A DNA stretch of 26,980 bases from DASZTV01 sp036268405 (GCA_036268405.1 DATAUF010000042.1:1-26980); one strand, 5' to 3'. Positions 7,488 to 16,892 are shown, counted from the stretch's first letter. Numbers and translations are program-made. The notes: generated by a model not told the origin, from the letters alone.

Positions 7488-8725
7488 CGGCTCTCCTCGG
7501 CAGTCTGGGCAGCTTCACTGGCACGGAGCGCAATGTCGCTGCGGAAGTGCGAACCGTCGATCCGGACGTGGGCGACCGCGTCGTACGCCGATTGTCTCGC
7601 AGCCGTGAGGTCGGCGCCGACCGCGGTCACCGCCAGCACTCGGCCACCGCTCGTCACGAGCCGCCCATCCTCGAGAGCCGTCCCGGCGTGCAGCACGTCG
7701 GCTTCGGTGATCTTGTCGAGCCCCTCGATCTCGTCCCCAGTGCGCGGGTGCTCGGGATAGCCGGAAGCTGCGACAACCACCGTCACCGAGGAACCATTGC
7801 GCCAGCGCAGCAGCGGGTGTTCGGCCAGCTTGCCGAGCGCCGCCGCCTCGAGGAGCTCAGCGAGTGGAGACGCAAGCAACGCAAGGACCGACTGCGTCTC
7901 CGGGTCGCCAAATCGGGCATTGAACTCCACCACCTTCAGGCCACGCGACGTCAGCGCAAGGCCGACGAAGAGCAAGCCGGAGAACGGTGTCCCGCGGCGC
8001 GCCATCTCAGCCAGGGTCGGCCGGACGACTCGCTCGACGACCTCATCGACCAGCCCGTCAGGTGCCCACGACAGCGGCGCATAAGCACCCATGCCGCCGG
8101 TGTTGGGACCGGCGTCGTTGTCGCCGACGCGCTTGAAGTCCTGCGCCGGGATCAGCGGTCGAACCGCCTCGCCGTCGGTCACACAGAACAACGACACCTC
8201 CGGACCATCGAGGTACTCCTCGACGACGACGGTGTGACCTGCTGCGTGATCGAGCGCGGCGGCACGGTCATCGGTGACGACCACACCCTTGCCTGCGGCC
8301 AGCTCGTCGTGCTTGACGACGTATGGCGCACCGAACTCATCGAGGGCTGCCGCGACCTCGCTGGCAGTGACGCATCGGTGATAGCCCGCAGTCGGCACAC
8401 CTGCGGCCGTCATGACCTCCTTGGCGAAGGCCTTGCTTCCTTCAAGCTGCGCAGCAGCGGCGCTCGGCCCGAACACGTTGAAACCGGCCGCCCGCAACTC
8501 GTCGGCCACGCCCGCAACCAGCGGAACCTCAGGGCCGATCACGACGAGATCGGCGGCCGCAATGTGCGCGGCAGCGAGCCAGTCCCCACCCGGCAAGAGT
8601 CGAGCAACCTCCGCGATCCCGGGATTCCCCGGCGCACAGAACAGCGCCTCAACGGAGGAGTCGAGCGACAGCGCAAGACACAACGCGTGCTCGCGTCCAC
8701 CCCCACCAATGACGAGCACTCGCAC
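7484..8725 (-). CDS. purD: Phosphoribosylamine-glycine ligase
   Basis: GAR synthetase, an ATP-grasp enzyme that ligates glycine to phosphoribosylamine in the second step of IMP synthesis. Using the GTG at 8725 the protein is 413 residues and opens MRVLVIGGGGREHAL, the familiar PurD N terminus. A GTG two codons earlier (8731) is also in frame but lies only 1 base from a TAGCCT box, whereas 8725 lies 7 bases from it. Further signatures are GPEVPLVAGVADELR, FGPSAAAAQLEGSKAFAKE, GGMGAYAP and VEFNARFGDPETQ. It overlaps purB by 4 bases. The upstream membrane-protein gene ends 14 bases before it, so read-through from that transcript is also likely. Confidence 0.95.
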   Translation of the reverse strand: MRVLVIGGGGREHALCLALSLDSSVEALFCAPGNPGIAEVARLLPGGDWLAAAHIAAADLVVIGPEVPLVAGVADELRAAGFNVFGPSAAAAQLEGSKAFAKEVMTAAGVPTAGYHRCVTASEVAAALDEFGAPYVVKHDELAAGKGVVVTDDRAAALDHAAGHTVVVEEYLDGPEVSLFCVTDGEAVRPLIPAQDFKRVGDNDAGPNTGGMGAYAPLSWAPDGLVDEVVERVVRPTLAEMARRGTPFSGLLFVGLALTSRGLKVVEFNARFGDPETQSVLALLASPLAELLEAAALGKLAEHPLLRWRNGSSVTVVVAASGYPEHPRTGDEIEGLDKITEADVLHAGTALEDGRLVTSGGRVLAVTAVGADLTAARQSAYDAVAHVRIDGSHFRSDIALRASEAAQTAEESR

Positions 8726-8732
8726 TGTCACA

Positions 8733-8738
8733 AGGCTA
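8733..8738 (-). promoter_or_regulatory. Predicted -10 box for purD
   Basis: Minus-strand TAGCCT directly follows the TAG stop of the upstream gene and lies 7 bases before the GTG at 8725. It is identical to the boxes at dedA and dcd. It would give an internal, leaderless purD promoter. Confidence 0.35.
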
Positions 8739-9614
8739 CTAGCCGACGTGCGTCTCGCTCGACGCCTTCAGCAGCTCGATCGTCACGTTGGTTCCCCCGA
8801 CCGAAGGCGACCCATCGGTGCGGAAGTGAACCTTCGGAAACGCGAACGCCAAGGCGTGATAGCCACCGACGGTGCCTTCGATCTCACATGGCGTACCTGC
8901 AGGCGGCGGGAGGATCTCGCACAACCCGATATCGGGCTTGCCGTCGAGCAACCTCTCAAGGATCAGCGCGACTGAGGTCGGAGACAGGTCGCTCTCGGCG
9001 CAGCGCGTGTCGATCGAGCTGTGGCAGACCGGACTGTCGCCAGCTATAAGGCTCGCCGGCAAGGACAGGACGGTGAGCGCCGCCTCACCGCGATGTAGCG
9101 CGTGTCGGTCGAGGCTGCGTTGGACGTCCTGCCTTACGACATTCCCCAGCTCAACGACTCCCAGGACCAGAAGCACGCCTACAGCCATCACCGCATTCGG
9201 CCGCACCCGCAGCGGTCGATCCGGTGGGCGCGCCGCACTCCCTGGTGCATCGATCCACGCCGCGATGCGCTCGGCAGACCGACGAGGCCACCAAGGAAAG
9301 CCGGCTCGGCGCGAAGCCCGGGCCCGCCGGTACATCACGATGACGGCCGTCAGCGCGAGCACCACGCCGGCAAATGCCAGGGCGAGCCCGACGTCGTACC
9401 GCTGATCCACCCCGCTGCATGATGAGAGCTTCGCGGCAGCGGTCGGGACAAGACTCTGCGCCAAGCCTTCAAGGTCGGATGCGACGTGGCATACCGCCCG
9501 CGTCTCAGATACCGAGGCGGCGCGCCGCCAGCCGAGGACCATCACGCCGAGGGCGAGCACGGCAACGGGCCCGGTCCATCCAGCCCGGATGCGCTCGTCC
9601 CCCTGTTGATTCAT
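8739..9614 (-). CDS. Three-helix membrane protein of unknown function
   Basis: A 291-residue protein with hydrophobic helices at about 13-29, 75-94 and 140-160. A basic Arg-rich loop between helices 2 and 3 (about 96-135) is probably cytoplasmic, which would place the C-terminal 130 residues outside the membrane. That outer part carries C197, C205, C232 and C243, and the first loop has C42 and C66, so disulfides are plausible. I recognise no domain family. It starts 3 bases after the GNAT gene and ends just before purD, so it belongs to the same transcript. The link to purine synthesis is only positional. Codon usage looks slightly less GC-biased than its neighbours. Confidence 0.75.
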   Translation of the reverse strand: MNQQGDERIRAGWTGPVAVLALGVMVLGWRRAASVSETRAVCHVASDLEGLAQSLVPTAAAKLSSCSGVDQRYDVGLALAFAGVVLALTAVIVMYRRARASRRAGFPWWPRRSAERIAAWIDAPGSAARPPDRPLRVRPNAVMAVGVLLVLGVVELGNVVRQDVQRSLDRHALHRGEAALTVLSLPASLIAGDSPVCHSSIDTRCAESDLSPTSVALILERLLDGKPDIGLCEILPPPAGTPCEIEGTVGGYHALAFAFPKVHFRTDGSPSVGGTNVTIELLKASSETHVG

Positions 9615-9617
9615 GAG

Positions 9618-10241
9618 CTACTCGATCGTCGGCGCCGCGAGACGGGCTTCGAGGCCTGCCTTGACCGCCGGCCAGTCGTCGATGATCACCGAGTAGATGA
9701 CCGAGTCGCGCCACGTGCCGTCAGCGCGCTTGAGGTGCCTGCGTGCCACTCCTTCGCGCGTCGCACCGAGCTTTGCGATCGCGGCCTGCGACCGGACATT
9801 GATGAGGTCGGTCCGCAGCTTCACTCTCCCGAGCGCGCAGTCCTCGAAACAGTGGGTGAGCAGCAGGAGCTTGCACTCGGGGTTGACCGCCGTCTGCCAG
9901 ACCATCGGGGAGTAGGCCGTCCAACCGATGTGTGCCTTCTCATGGACGACGTCAATGTCGCCGATGCTGCTCGTGCCCACGACGCGATCGTCGGAAGTTA
10001 GCCGTACGACGTACATCACCCGGTCCTCGGCAGCCGCCTTGTCGATCGACTCGGCCCAGCCCTCGGGCCCGGTCGGCCGCGTCATCGACCCGCCGAAGCC
10101 CATCTCCCAGACGCGGTCATCGTCGAGCGCCGCGAAGATCGCGACCGCGTCGGACCGGGTGGCGCGGTCCAGTCGGACCGCGCTTGCGACCAGCGGCCGA
10201 CCATCAGGTGCCACTGGCACGTCCGCCACCCCACACTCCAT
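9618..10241 (-). CDS. GNAT-family N-acetyltransferase (RimJ/RimL-like)
   Basis: A 207-residue protein resembling RimJ/RimL-type acetyltransferases, which transfer acetyl from acetyl-CoA to amino groups. Typical elements are VRLDRATRSDAVAIFAAL at the start, VVGTSSIGDIDVVHEKAHIG in the middle strands, AVNPECKLLLLTHCFED for the acetyl-CoA helix region, and the late motif NVRSQAAIAKLGATREGVARRH. The substrate cannot be told from sequence. The ATG at 10241 is used here; the conserved part begins near residue 20, so a later start is possible. The gene sits 39 bases after purA and 3 bases before the membrane protein, possibly in one purA-to-purC direction of transcription. Confidence 0.88.
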   Translation of the reverse strand: MECGVADVPVAPDGRPLVASAVRLDRATRSDAVAIFAALDDDRVWEMGFGGSMTRPTGPEGWAESIDKAAAEDRVMYVVRLTSDDRVVGTSSIGDIDVVHEKAHIGWTAYSPMVWQTAVNPECKLLLLTHCFEDCALGRVKLRTDLINVRSQAAIAKLGATREGVARRHLKRADGTWRDSVIYSVIIDDWPAVKAGLEARLAAPTIE

Positions 10242-10253
10242 CCAACAATCGAA

Positions 10254-10266
10254 CCGGCTTCGCCGG
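10254..10266 (-). terminator. Short hairpin after purA
   Basis: CCGGC and GCCGG flank a 3-base loop 14 bases after the purA stop. The T-rich stretch that follows on the minus strand (TTCGATTGTTGG) is weak. It could be a partial terminator or mRNA 3'-end stabiliser ahead of the GNAT gene. Confidence 0.3.
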
Positions 10267-10280
10267 CACAGCTCTCGCCC

Positions 10281-11564
<1,284 letters not shown>

Positions 11565-11642
11565 TCCCGCAGTCCCTTCGGCGTATCCAGCCGCGCGGAG
11601 CGCGACCCCGACGTGAAGACCCGCGGTCCGAACAAACGCAAA

Positions 11643-11673
11643 GAGACCCCGGATCGCAAGCGACCAGAGCCTC
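11643..11673 (-). terminator. Intrinsic-terminator-like stem-loop between DUF3151 gene and purA
   Basis: On the minus strand GAGGCTCTGGTCG and CGATCCGGGGTCTC pair through a CUUG tetraloop, with three G-U pairs and one bulge. A T-rich tail (TCTTTGCGTTTG) follows. It lies 23 bases after the DUF3151 stop and about 80 bases before purA. Confidence 0.55.
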
Positions 11674-11696
11674 TTGCGGTCGAAGTTTACCCGAGA

Positions 11697-12110
11697 TCAG
11701 GCCAGCGCGTCGGCTGCCGCGGGATCGCTGTCGTGCAGGAACTGCTGGCAACGCGTCGCCTCGTCCTGCTCACCGATCGCGCGCGCAGCCCGGGCAAGTG
11801 CGTGCACGCAGCGCAGGAAGCCCTGGTTGGGCGCGTGTGACCACGGGACCGGGCCGTGGCCCTTCCATCCCGCGCGCCGCAACGCATCGAGCGAACGGTG
11901 ATAGCCCGTCCTGGCGTACGCGTAGGACTCCACCACCGAGCCGTCAGCGAAGGCACGGTCGGCGAGCGCCGCCCACGCGGCGGGGTACGTCGGGAACGCC
12001 GCGGCGACCTGCGCCGGGTCATCGCCGCGATCAAGCGCCTCCCGCGCGGCGGGAGTGTCGGCGAGCAAGGTCGCAGGGGGCTGGCCCAGTAGGTCGTGCG
12101 AGTGAGTCAT
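11697..12110 (-). CDS. DUF3151 family protein
   Basis: A 137-residue cytosolic, helical, Ala-rich protein. The stretch GHGPVPWSHAPNQGFLRCVH (about 94-113) is the hallmark of DUF3151, an actinobacterial family usually next to purA or fba, as it is here; the biochemical role is unknown. The repeated helix pattern (AAWAALADRAFADGSVVESYAYARTGYHRSL in two parts) suggests a TPR-like fold; this is inference. The ATG at 12110 has no ribosome binding site; a GACACT element 6 bases upstream could be a weak -10 box, and a TGACAC/GTGTCA palindrome overlaps it. A terminator-like hairpin lies after the gene. Confidence 0.85.
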   Translation of the reverse strand: MTHSHDLLGQPPATLLADTPAAREALDRGDDPAQVAAAFPTYPAAWAALADRAFADGSVVESYAYARTGYHRSLDALRRAGWKGHGPVPWSHAPNQGFLRCVHALARAARAIGEQDEATRCQQFLHDSDPAAADALA

Positions 12111-12123
12111 GACACCAGTGTCA
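12110..12123. promoter_or_regulatory. Palindrome at the DUF3151 gene start
   Basis: TGACAC and GTGTCA form a perfect 6+6 palindrome with a 2-base centre, overlapping the first base of the ATG. It fills most of the 17-base gap to the transpeptidase gene. It could be a regulator site; the regulator is unknown. Confidence 0.3.
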
Positions 12124-12127
12124 CGTC

Positions 12128-13693
12128 TCAGTGATAGATCCAGACCGGAACGCCGATAGCAAACACGTTGTAGTAGCGGTTGACCGCGAGATCGGTGATG
12201 CGGACGCAGCCGTGGCTGGCCGCGTACGGCGGGACATCGCCGCCGTAGTTGGAGTCACCCTCGCCGTGGATCGCGTCGCCACTGCTGTCGAAGTACGACG
12301 GCCGCCACAGCGTGCCGAGCTTGTCCTTCACCAGGTGGTCGATCTTGTACTGGATGACGAAGTGTCCGGTCGGCGTGATCGCGGTCGCTTGCAGACCAGC
12401 CGAGTCGGTGTAGGTGTAGCCGCCCGCGGTCGAGGTGTCGAGGATCCGCCAGACGTGGCCGTTCTTTGCGATCATCAGGATCTGCTTGGTCAGGTTGACC
12501 TCGACCGACGTGCCGTGGACGGACCGGTACTTCAGGCGCGGCCGCTTCGGGTACGCCAGCCGTGCCCAGACATCGGGACCTGCGTCGCCGTTGCGCGCAA
12601 AGCCCTGGACCTTCTCGAAGGCCGTCACGGCGTGGATCATGTCCCAGCCGTAGTAAGAGGACTTCGAGCCGACGTCGTAGTGCAGTGCGCGCAGCCGCTT
12701 CTGCAGCGCGAGGACATCCGCTCCGGAGGAGCCGTAGACGAGCACTCGGTGCACTGCCTGGATGGTGAGCACCCGGCTGAGCGCCACGTGGTGAGTCGCG
12801 TCACCAGGCCGCAGCACGCGGTAGTGCAGCAGCGAGTACGTCGACGGGTCGATCTCGAAGCCGAACTTGCCGTGATGGGCCTGCGTGCTTCCGATGTGGT
12901 GCCAGGAGCTGCCCTGGAGCCGCTCGAGGACCACCCGGCCAGAGACGTGGGGGTGTACCGAGCCGGCGATCCTGGTGTTCGACCCGACCGGCGCGGCCGT
13001 CACCGGCTGGACCGTGATCTGCGGGCGCACGCGCATCTCCAGCGGATCACTCACGGCAGCGCCGTACTCAGGCGTCTCCGCGAAGTGCACGCGGTACTCG
13101 CCGTTGCTCGCCGGTTGCACCTTCCAGCTGACGGTGCCGTCGTCGCTGGTCATCTCGTCGGCGGCACCGGGCGCCCTGTGCCAGGCGCCCGAGTCGCCCA
13201 GCCGGTGCTGGAGGGTGGCGACCGCCCCCGAAACCGGAAGAGTAAGCGTCCTGGTGGTCTCGAGCTTTGCGCCGACTACTGCCTTGTGACCGAAGGTCAG
13301 CAGCGCGGGGGCCAGCGTCGCCGTCCAAGCCGTCGACTGCTGAAGGGTGAAGGTCGGTCCGTCATAGGTGGTCGTGCCCGCAACAACCGCGACCGGTCCC
13401 GTGCTCGCATTCGTCGGCACGACGACATCGAGGACAGTCGGGCTGACGGCCTGTATCGAGGTTGCCGTCACGTCGTCGTTGAACGTCACCCCCGCCGAGC
13501 CATCCGTCGGGAAGGTGGTCGTGCCCTGCGCGGTCAGCGTGAGGGTCTGACCGGCCTGGCCGAATGCCGGAGCGAGCGTGAACGACGTGACGGGTGCGTC
13601 ATCCGCTGCTGCCGGGGACGCGGACAGGCCAGCCGTGGCACACAGCAGCGCTGTGCACCCGGTGACGGCCGCGGCTCGAAGCCAGCGGGACAT
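12128..13693 (-). CDS. Secreted L,D-transpeptidase with peptidoglycan-binding domain
   Basis: A 521-residue exported protein that probably makes 3-3 cross-links in peptidoglycan or attaches proteins to it. A signal peptide covers about 1-30 (ending SPAAADD, no lipobox). Next come an IPT/TIG-like Ig domain (about 33-120) and a second beta-rich region (about 125-310). A PG_binding_1 repeat (about 318-382, YGSSGADVLALQKRLRALHY) and a YkuD catalytic domain (about 395-520) complete it. The catalytic motif HGEGDSN...SHGCVRI is present with nucleophile Cys496 and His494. The start is ATG with a strong GGGGGAG about 9 bases upstream. It follows fba by 71 bases and may share its transcript. Confidence 0.93.
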   Translation of the reverse strand: MSRWLRAAAVTGCTALLCATAGLSASPAAADDAPVTSFTLAPAFGQAGQTLTLTAQGTTTFPTDGSAGVTFNDDVTATSIQAVSPTVLDVVVPTNASTGPVAVVAGTTTYDGPTFTLQQSTAWTATLAPALLTFGHKAVVGAKLETTRTLTLPVSGAVATLQHRLGDSGAWHRAPGAADEMTSDDGTVSWKVQPASNGEYRVHFAETPEYGAAVSDPLEMRVRPQITVQPVTAAPVGSNTRIAGSVHPHVSGRVVLERLQGSSWHHIGSTQAHHGKFGFEIDPSTYSLLHYRVLRPGDATHHVALSRVLTIQAVHRVLVYGSSGADVLALQKRLRALHYDVGSKSSYYGWDMIHAVTAFEKVQGFARNGDAGPDVWARLAYPKRPRLKYRSVHGTSVEVNLTKQILMIAKNGHVWRILDTSTAGGYTYTDSAGLQATAITPTGHFVIQYKIDHLVKDKLGTLWRPSYFDSSGDAIHGEGDSNYGGDVPPYAASHGCVRITDLAVNRYYNVFAIGVPVWIYH

Positions 13694-13764
13694 TGTTCCG
13701 GCTCCCCCACCTGGTGAGATAGCAGTCCGTCAACGATACGGGTGACAAGCCGGGATTCGCGGAG

Positions 13765-14790
13765 TTATGTCAGCTTGTTGCCAACGCTCTTGAGGTCCTG
13801 GCACCCCTGGACCACCCGCTCGGCCATCGCTGCCTCGGCCGCCCGGCCCCAAGCCCGCGGGTCGTAGACCTTCTTGTTGCCGACGTCGCCGTCGACCTTG
13901 AGCACGCCGGAGTAGTTCGTGAACATGTGGTCGGCGACCGGCCGGGTGTAGGCGTACTGGGTGTCCGTGTCGATGTTCATCTTCACCACGCCGTAGTCCA
14001 GCGTCTCGTGGATCTCGGTGAGCTCGGAGCCCGAGCCGCCGTGGAAGACCAGGTCGAAGGGGCGGTCGACGCCGAGCTTCTCTCCGACGTAGTCCTGGCC
14101 CTCCTTGAGGATCTCCGGGCGCAACTTCACCGCGCCGGGCTTGTAGACGCCATGCACGTTCCCGAACACGGCAGCCAGGAGGTAGCGCCCACGCTCCCCC
14201 GGGGCGCCGAGCACCTCGACAACCCGCTCCATGTCCTTGGGCGAGGTGTAGAGCTTCTCGTTCATCTCGTTGGAGACGCCGTCCTCTTCCCCGCCGACGA
14301 CGCCGATCTCGAGCTCAAGGATCGTGTGTGCCTCGATGGACATGGCAAACAGCTCATCGGCCGTCTTGAGGTTGTCCTCCAGGTCGATGCCCGAGCCGTC
14401 CCACATGTGAGACGTGAAGATCGGACCCTGCCCGGCCTTGACCCGCTCGATGGATCGCTCCAGCAGCGGGCGCATGTAGCCGGCGAGCTTGTCCGGGGGG
14501 CAGTGGTCGGTGTGCAGCCCGATCGTGACCGGATAGTTCTTCGCGACCTCCCGGGCGAACTCCGCGAGCGCGATCGCACCCGTGACCATGTCCTTGACCG
14601 TGGAGCCGGACGCGAACTCCGCGCCGCCCCAGGAGACCTGCAGGATGCCGTCGCTCTCGGCCTCGGCGAACCCGCGCAGCGCCGCGTTGACGGTGCTGGA
14701 CGACGTGACGTTGATCGCGGGATAGGCGAAGCCACCTGCCTTCGCGCGGTCGAACATCTCGGCATAGACCTCGGGACTGGCGACCGGCAT
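13765..14790 (-). CDS. fba: Class II fructose-bisphosphate aldolase
   Basis: A 341-residue zinc-dependent aldolase that interconverts fructose-1,6-bisphosphate with DHAP and glyceraldehyde-3-phosphate in glycolysis and gluconeogenesis. LHTDHC (about 92-97) carries the catalytic Asp95 and zinc-binding His96. EIGVVGGEEDGV and FGNVHGVYKPG hold further metal and active-site residues. FHGGSGSE binds phosphate, and MNIDTDTQ is near the C terminus. I chose the ATG at 14790, opening PVASPEVYAEMFDRAKAGG, because AAAGG lies about 11 bases upstream and the family starts here. The reading frame open back to 15036 overlaps the divergent dedA gene and shows no homology. It is the type IIa enzyme found throughout actinobacteria. 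Confidence 0.96.
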   Translation of the reverse strand: MPVASPEVYAEMFDRAKAGGFAYPAINVTSSSTVNAALRGFAEAESDGILQVSWGGAEFASGSTVKDMVTGAIALAEFAREVAKNYPVTIGLHTDHCPPDKLAGYMRPLLERSIERVKAGQGPIFTSHMWDGSGIDLEDNLKTADELFAMSIEAHTILELEIGVVGGEEDGVSNEMNEKLYTSPKDMERVVEVLGAPGERGRYLLAAVFGNVHGVYKPGAVKLRPEILKEGQDYVGEKLGVDRPFDLVFHGGSGSELTEIHETLDYGVVKMNIDTDTQYAYTRPVADHMFTNYSGVLKVDGDVGNKKVYDPRAWGRAAEAAMAERVVQGCQDLKSVGNKLT

Positions 14791-14848
14791 GACGCGCGCA
14801 CCTTTCGGATCCGACTTCAGGATGACTCTGCCCGCAAGTGTGCACCGA

Positions 14849-14854
14849 TAGCCT
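14849..14854 (+). promoter_or_regulatory. Predicted -10 box of a leaderless dedA promoter
   Basis: TAGCCT is followed by TCGCCG and the GTG start. The ten bases GATAGCCTTC are identical to those upstream of dcd at the other end of the window. Confidence 0.5.
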
Positions 14855-14860
14855 TCGCCG

Positions 14861-15499
14861 GTGCACCAGCAGTTCGCCCTGCTCAGCTCGATCTCGCCCA
14901 GCCACCTGCTGTCGACGTTCGGCGTGGTCGGGGTGCTCGTTGTGATCTTTGTGCAGACCGGCCTGCTTATCGGCTTCTTCCTGCCCGGTGACTCGTTGCT
15001 GTTCCTGGCCGGGTACGCGACCGACCGGCACAACAACCTTCACGTCCATCTGCCGCTCGGCTGGCTCCTCCTGGCGGCCGCCGCCGGGGCGGTTGTCGGC
15101 GGACAGCTCGGCTATGAGGTCGGCCGTCGCGCCGGCTCCACGCTGCACGAGCGCTCAGAATCGCGATGGTTCAAGAAGGAGTACGCCGAACGAGCGCAGC
15201 GCTTCCTCGACCGGTTCGGCGCGGGCCGCGCTGTTGTGCTGTCGCGGTTCGTGCCCGTCGTACGGACCTTCACCTCACCGATCGTCGGCGTCGCCGGCGT
15301 CTCGGTCCCTCGTTACACCGCAGCCAACCTCATCGGCGGCTTGGTCTGGACCGTCCCGATCGTCGTACTCGGCCACTTCGTCGGGCACGTGTCATTCATC
15401 CGCAAGTACGTCGAGGTCATCGCCGTCCTGGCGGTAGTGCTGTCGATCATCCCGGCGGCCTGGCACATGCTGCGCCACAAGCCAGCCGAGAGCGCATAG
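14861..15499 (+). CDS. DedA family membrane protein (SNARE-associated/VTT domain)
   Basis: A 212-residue integral membrane protein of the DedA/VTT family, whose members are implicated in lipid (undecaprenyl phosphate or phospholipid) flipping and envelope homeostasis. The family motif GFFLPGDSLLFLAG lies at about 38-51, the amphipathic helix carries GYEVGRRAG, and the second conserved motif RFVPVVRTFTSP lies at about 129-140 with its essential Arg. Hydrophobic segments fall near 18-45, 65-88, 137-170 and 175-200. The GTG start has no ribosome binding site and is 6 bases after a -10 box. It is divergent from fba (70-base gap) and convergent with the SDR gene. Confidence 0.93.
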   Translation: MHQQFALLSSISPSHLLSTFGVVGVLVVIFVQTGLLIGFFLPGDSLLFLAGYATDRHNNLHVHLPLGWLLLAAAAGAVVGGQLGYEVGRRAGSTLHERSESRWFKKEYAERAQRFLDRFGAGRAVVLSRFVPVVRTFTSPIVGVAGVSVPRYTAANLIGGLVWTVPIVVLGHFVGHVSFIRKYVEVIAVLAVVLSIIPAAWHMLRHKPAESA

Positions 15500-15502
15500 C
15501 GC

Positions 15503-15515
15503 GCGGGATGCCCGC
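15503..15515. terminator. Small hairpin between convergent dedA and SDR genes
   Basis: GCGGG and CCCGC flank a 3-base loop exactly in the 20-base gap between the two converging stop codons. There is no T-run on either strand. It may serve as a weak bidirectional terminator. Confidence 0.25.
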
Positions 15516-15519
15516 CGAG

Positions 15520-16287
15520 TCAGCCTGAGGCGTCGAAGCGGCTTGAGATGCCGCGCACGAGCTGCATGGGCAACGCGTTGATCAACCCGCTTGCCGCCCG
15601 CCAGTGCGGCCCGGGCACGGAGTAGAGCCGCCCGGCCTCGACCGCGTCGAGCGCGTGGCGCGCGACCTCGTCCGCCTCGAGCCAGAACCTGCCCTGCATC
15701 GACTTTCGAGCCGGGCCCTCGGGGTTCATCTCAGTCCAGACGTAGCCGGGCTTGAGCACCGTGACGTGGACCCCCTTGCCCTTCACCTCGGCGGCCAGGC
15801 CCTCGCTGAAGCGGGTGACGAACGCCTTGCTCGCGGAGTAGGTCGCGAACCCGCGCAGCGCCTGCTCGCCGGCGATCGAGGAGACATTGAGAATGCCGCC
15901 GCGACCCGCATCGACCATCGACCCGATCGCGGCAACGGTGAGCCGGTGCAAGGCGACGATGTTGACCGCGACCTGGCGGGCCTCGTCGGCCGCGTCCTGC
16001 TTGTGCAGCGCCCCGACCGTCGACACACCCGCGTTGTTGACCAGCAGCTCGACCGGCTGCGCCCGCAGCCGCTGCTCGACCGCGGTCACGCCCGCGTCGG
16101 TCGCGAGATCCGCCGTGACGACCTCGACCTTGACCGACTTCAGCTGGGCGGCGAGTTGCTCGAGGCGGTCGGTACGCCGCGCGACCACGACGATGTCGGT
16201 CCCGCGATTGGCAAGCTCCTTGGCGAGCTCCAGGCCAATCCCGCTCGACGCTCCGGTGACGATCGCCGACTTGTAGTGGTGGCGCAC
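15520..16287 (-). CDS. Short-chain dehydrogenase/reductase
   Basis: A 255-residue classical SDR, an NAD(P)-dependent oxidoreductase. The cofactor motif TGASSGIG is at 11-18, and ARR at 36-38 after the second strand suggests NADP(H) preference. NNAG is at 84-87. The catalytic set is Ser136/137, Tyr150 and Lys154 (YSASK). The C-terminal part (LEADEVARHALDAVEAGRLYSVPGP in two pieces) resembles the DltE/YdfG-like SDRs often annotated only as short-chain oxidoreductases; the substrate is unknown. The GTG start shares one base with the TAG stop of pyrE, so the two are translationally coupled. No metabolic link to pyrimidine synthesis is obvious. Confidence 0.92.
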   Translation of the reverse strand: MRHHYKSAIVTGASSGIGLELAKELANRGTDIVVVARRTDRLEQLAAQLKSVKVEVVTADLATDAGVTAVEQRLRAQPVELLVNNAGVSTVGALHKQDAADEARQVAVNIVALHRLTVAAIGSMVDAGRGGILNVSSIAGEQALRGFATYSASKAFVTRFSEGLAAEVKGKGVHVTVLKPGYVWTEMNPEGPARKSMQGRFWLEADEVARHALDAVEAGRLYSVPGPHWRAASGLINALPMQLVRGISSRFDASG

Positions 16288-16823
16288 TACTCGAGTCCGA
16301 GGTCGGCGAGCGAGTAGGCGGAGCGGTACTCAAGTCCCGCCGCTTCGACCGCGTCGGCTGCACCACGTTCGACGATGACCGCTACGCCGACCACTTCAGC
16401 ACCCGCCTCGCGCAGCGCCTCTACCGCCGTCAGCACGGAGCCGCCGGTCGTTGAGGTGTCCTCCACCGCGAGCACCCGGCGGCCCCGCACATCCGGCCCT
16501 TCGATCCGGCGTTGCAGGCCGTGCGCCTTGCCCTCCTTGCGGACGACGAACGCATCGAGCGTCACGCCGTCCTCAGCGGCGGCATGCAGCATCGCGGTGG
16601 CTACGGGGTCGGCTCCGAGCGTCAACCCTCCGACCGCGTCATAGTCGAGGTCGAAGGTCAGTGCACGCATCACACGACCCACCAGCGGAGCAGCCGCGCC
16701 GGACAGCGTGACGCGGCGCAGATCGACGTAGTAGTCAGCCTCACGACCGGACGACAGCGTCACCCTGCCGTGCACGACGGCATCGGCCTTGATCAACTCG
16801 AGCAACGCCTCTGCATCAGCCAC
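16287..16823 (-). CDS. pyrE: Orotate phosphoribosyltransferase
   Basis: A 178-residue enzyme that makes OMP from orotate and PRPP in UMP synthesis. The flexible catalytic loop RKEGKAHG is at about 95-102 and the PRPP-binding motif VLAVEDTSTTGGS at about 117-129. The length is typical of the short actinobacterial PyrE. The GTG start is 6 bases after a TAACCT -10 box without a ribosome binding site, predicting a leaderless mRNA. A long inverted repeat separates it from clpB upstream. The SDR gene follows with one base of overlap. No other pyrimidine gene is in the window. Confidence 0.96.
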   Translation of the reverse strand: MADAEALLELIKADAVVHGRVTLSSGREADYYVDLRRVTLSGAAAPLVGRVMRALTFDLDYDAVGGLTLGADPVATAMLHAAAEDGVTLDAFVVRKEGKAHGLQRRIEGPDVRGRRVLAVEDTSTTGGSVLTAVEALREAGAEVVGVAVIVERGAADAVEAAGLEYRSAYSLADLGLE

Positions 16824-16829
16824 GCGCAG

Positions 16830-16835
16830 AGGTTA
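16830..16835 (-). promoter_or_regulatory. Predicted -10 box of a leaderless pyrE promoter
   Basis: Minus-strand TAACCT is followed by CTGCGC and the GTG start of pyrE. It lies 7 bases downstream of the clpB-pyrE inverted repeat, whose near arm covers the -35 position. Confidence 0.5.
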
Positions 16836-16842
16836 TCGGTCA

Positions 16843-16892
16843 CCTCGAGCTTGACGAAGAGTGCGTTCTGAAGCCTCGAAGGGCCTTCTTCG

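Noticed and set aside
7322..9049. 575-codon plus-strand open frame opposite purB, purD and the membrane gene
   Set aside because: It spans three real minus-strand genes and their junctions, has no domain and no RBS; a codon-bias shadow.
12131..13717. 528-codon plus-strand frame opposite the L,D-transpeptidase
   Set aside because: The minus strand encodes a signal peptide, PG-binding and YkuD domains with SHGCVR; the opposite frame is Arg/Val-rich without motifs.
14791..15036. N-terminal extension of fba
   Set aside because: It would overlap the divergent dedA gene; the residues show no aldolase likeness, and an RBS precedes the ATG at 14790.
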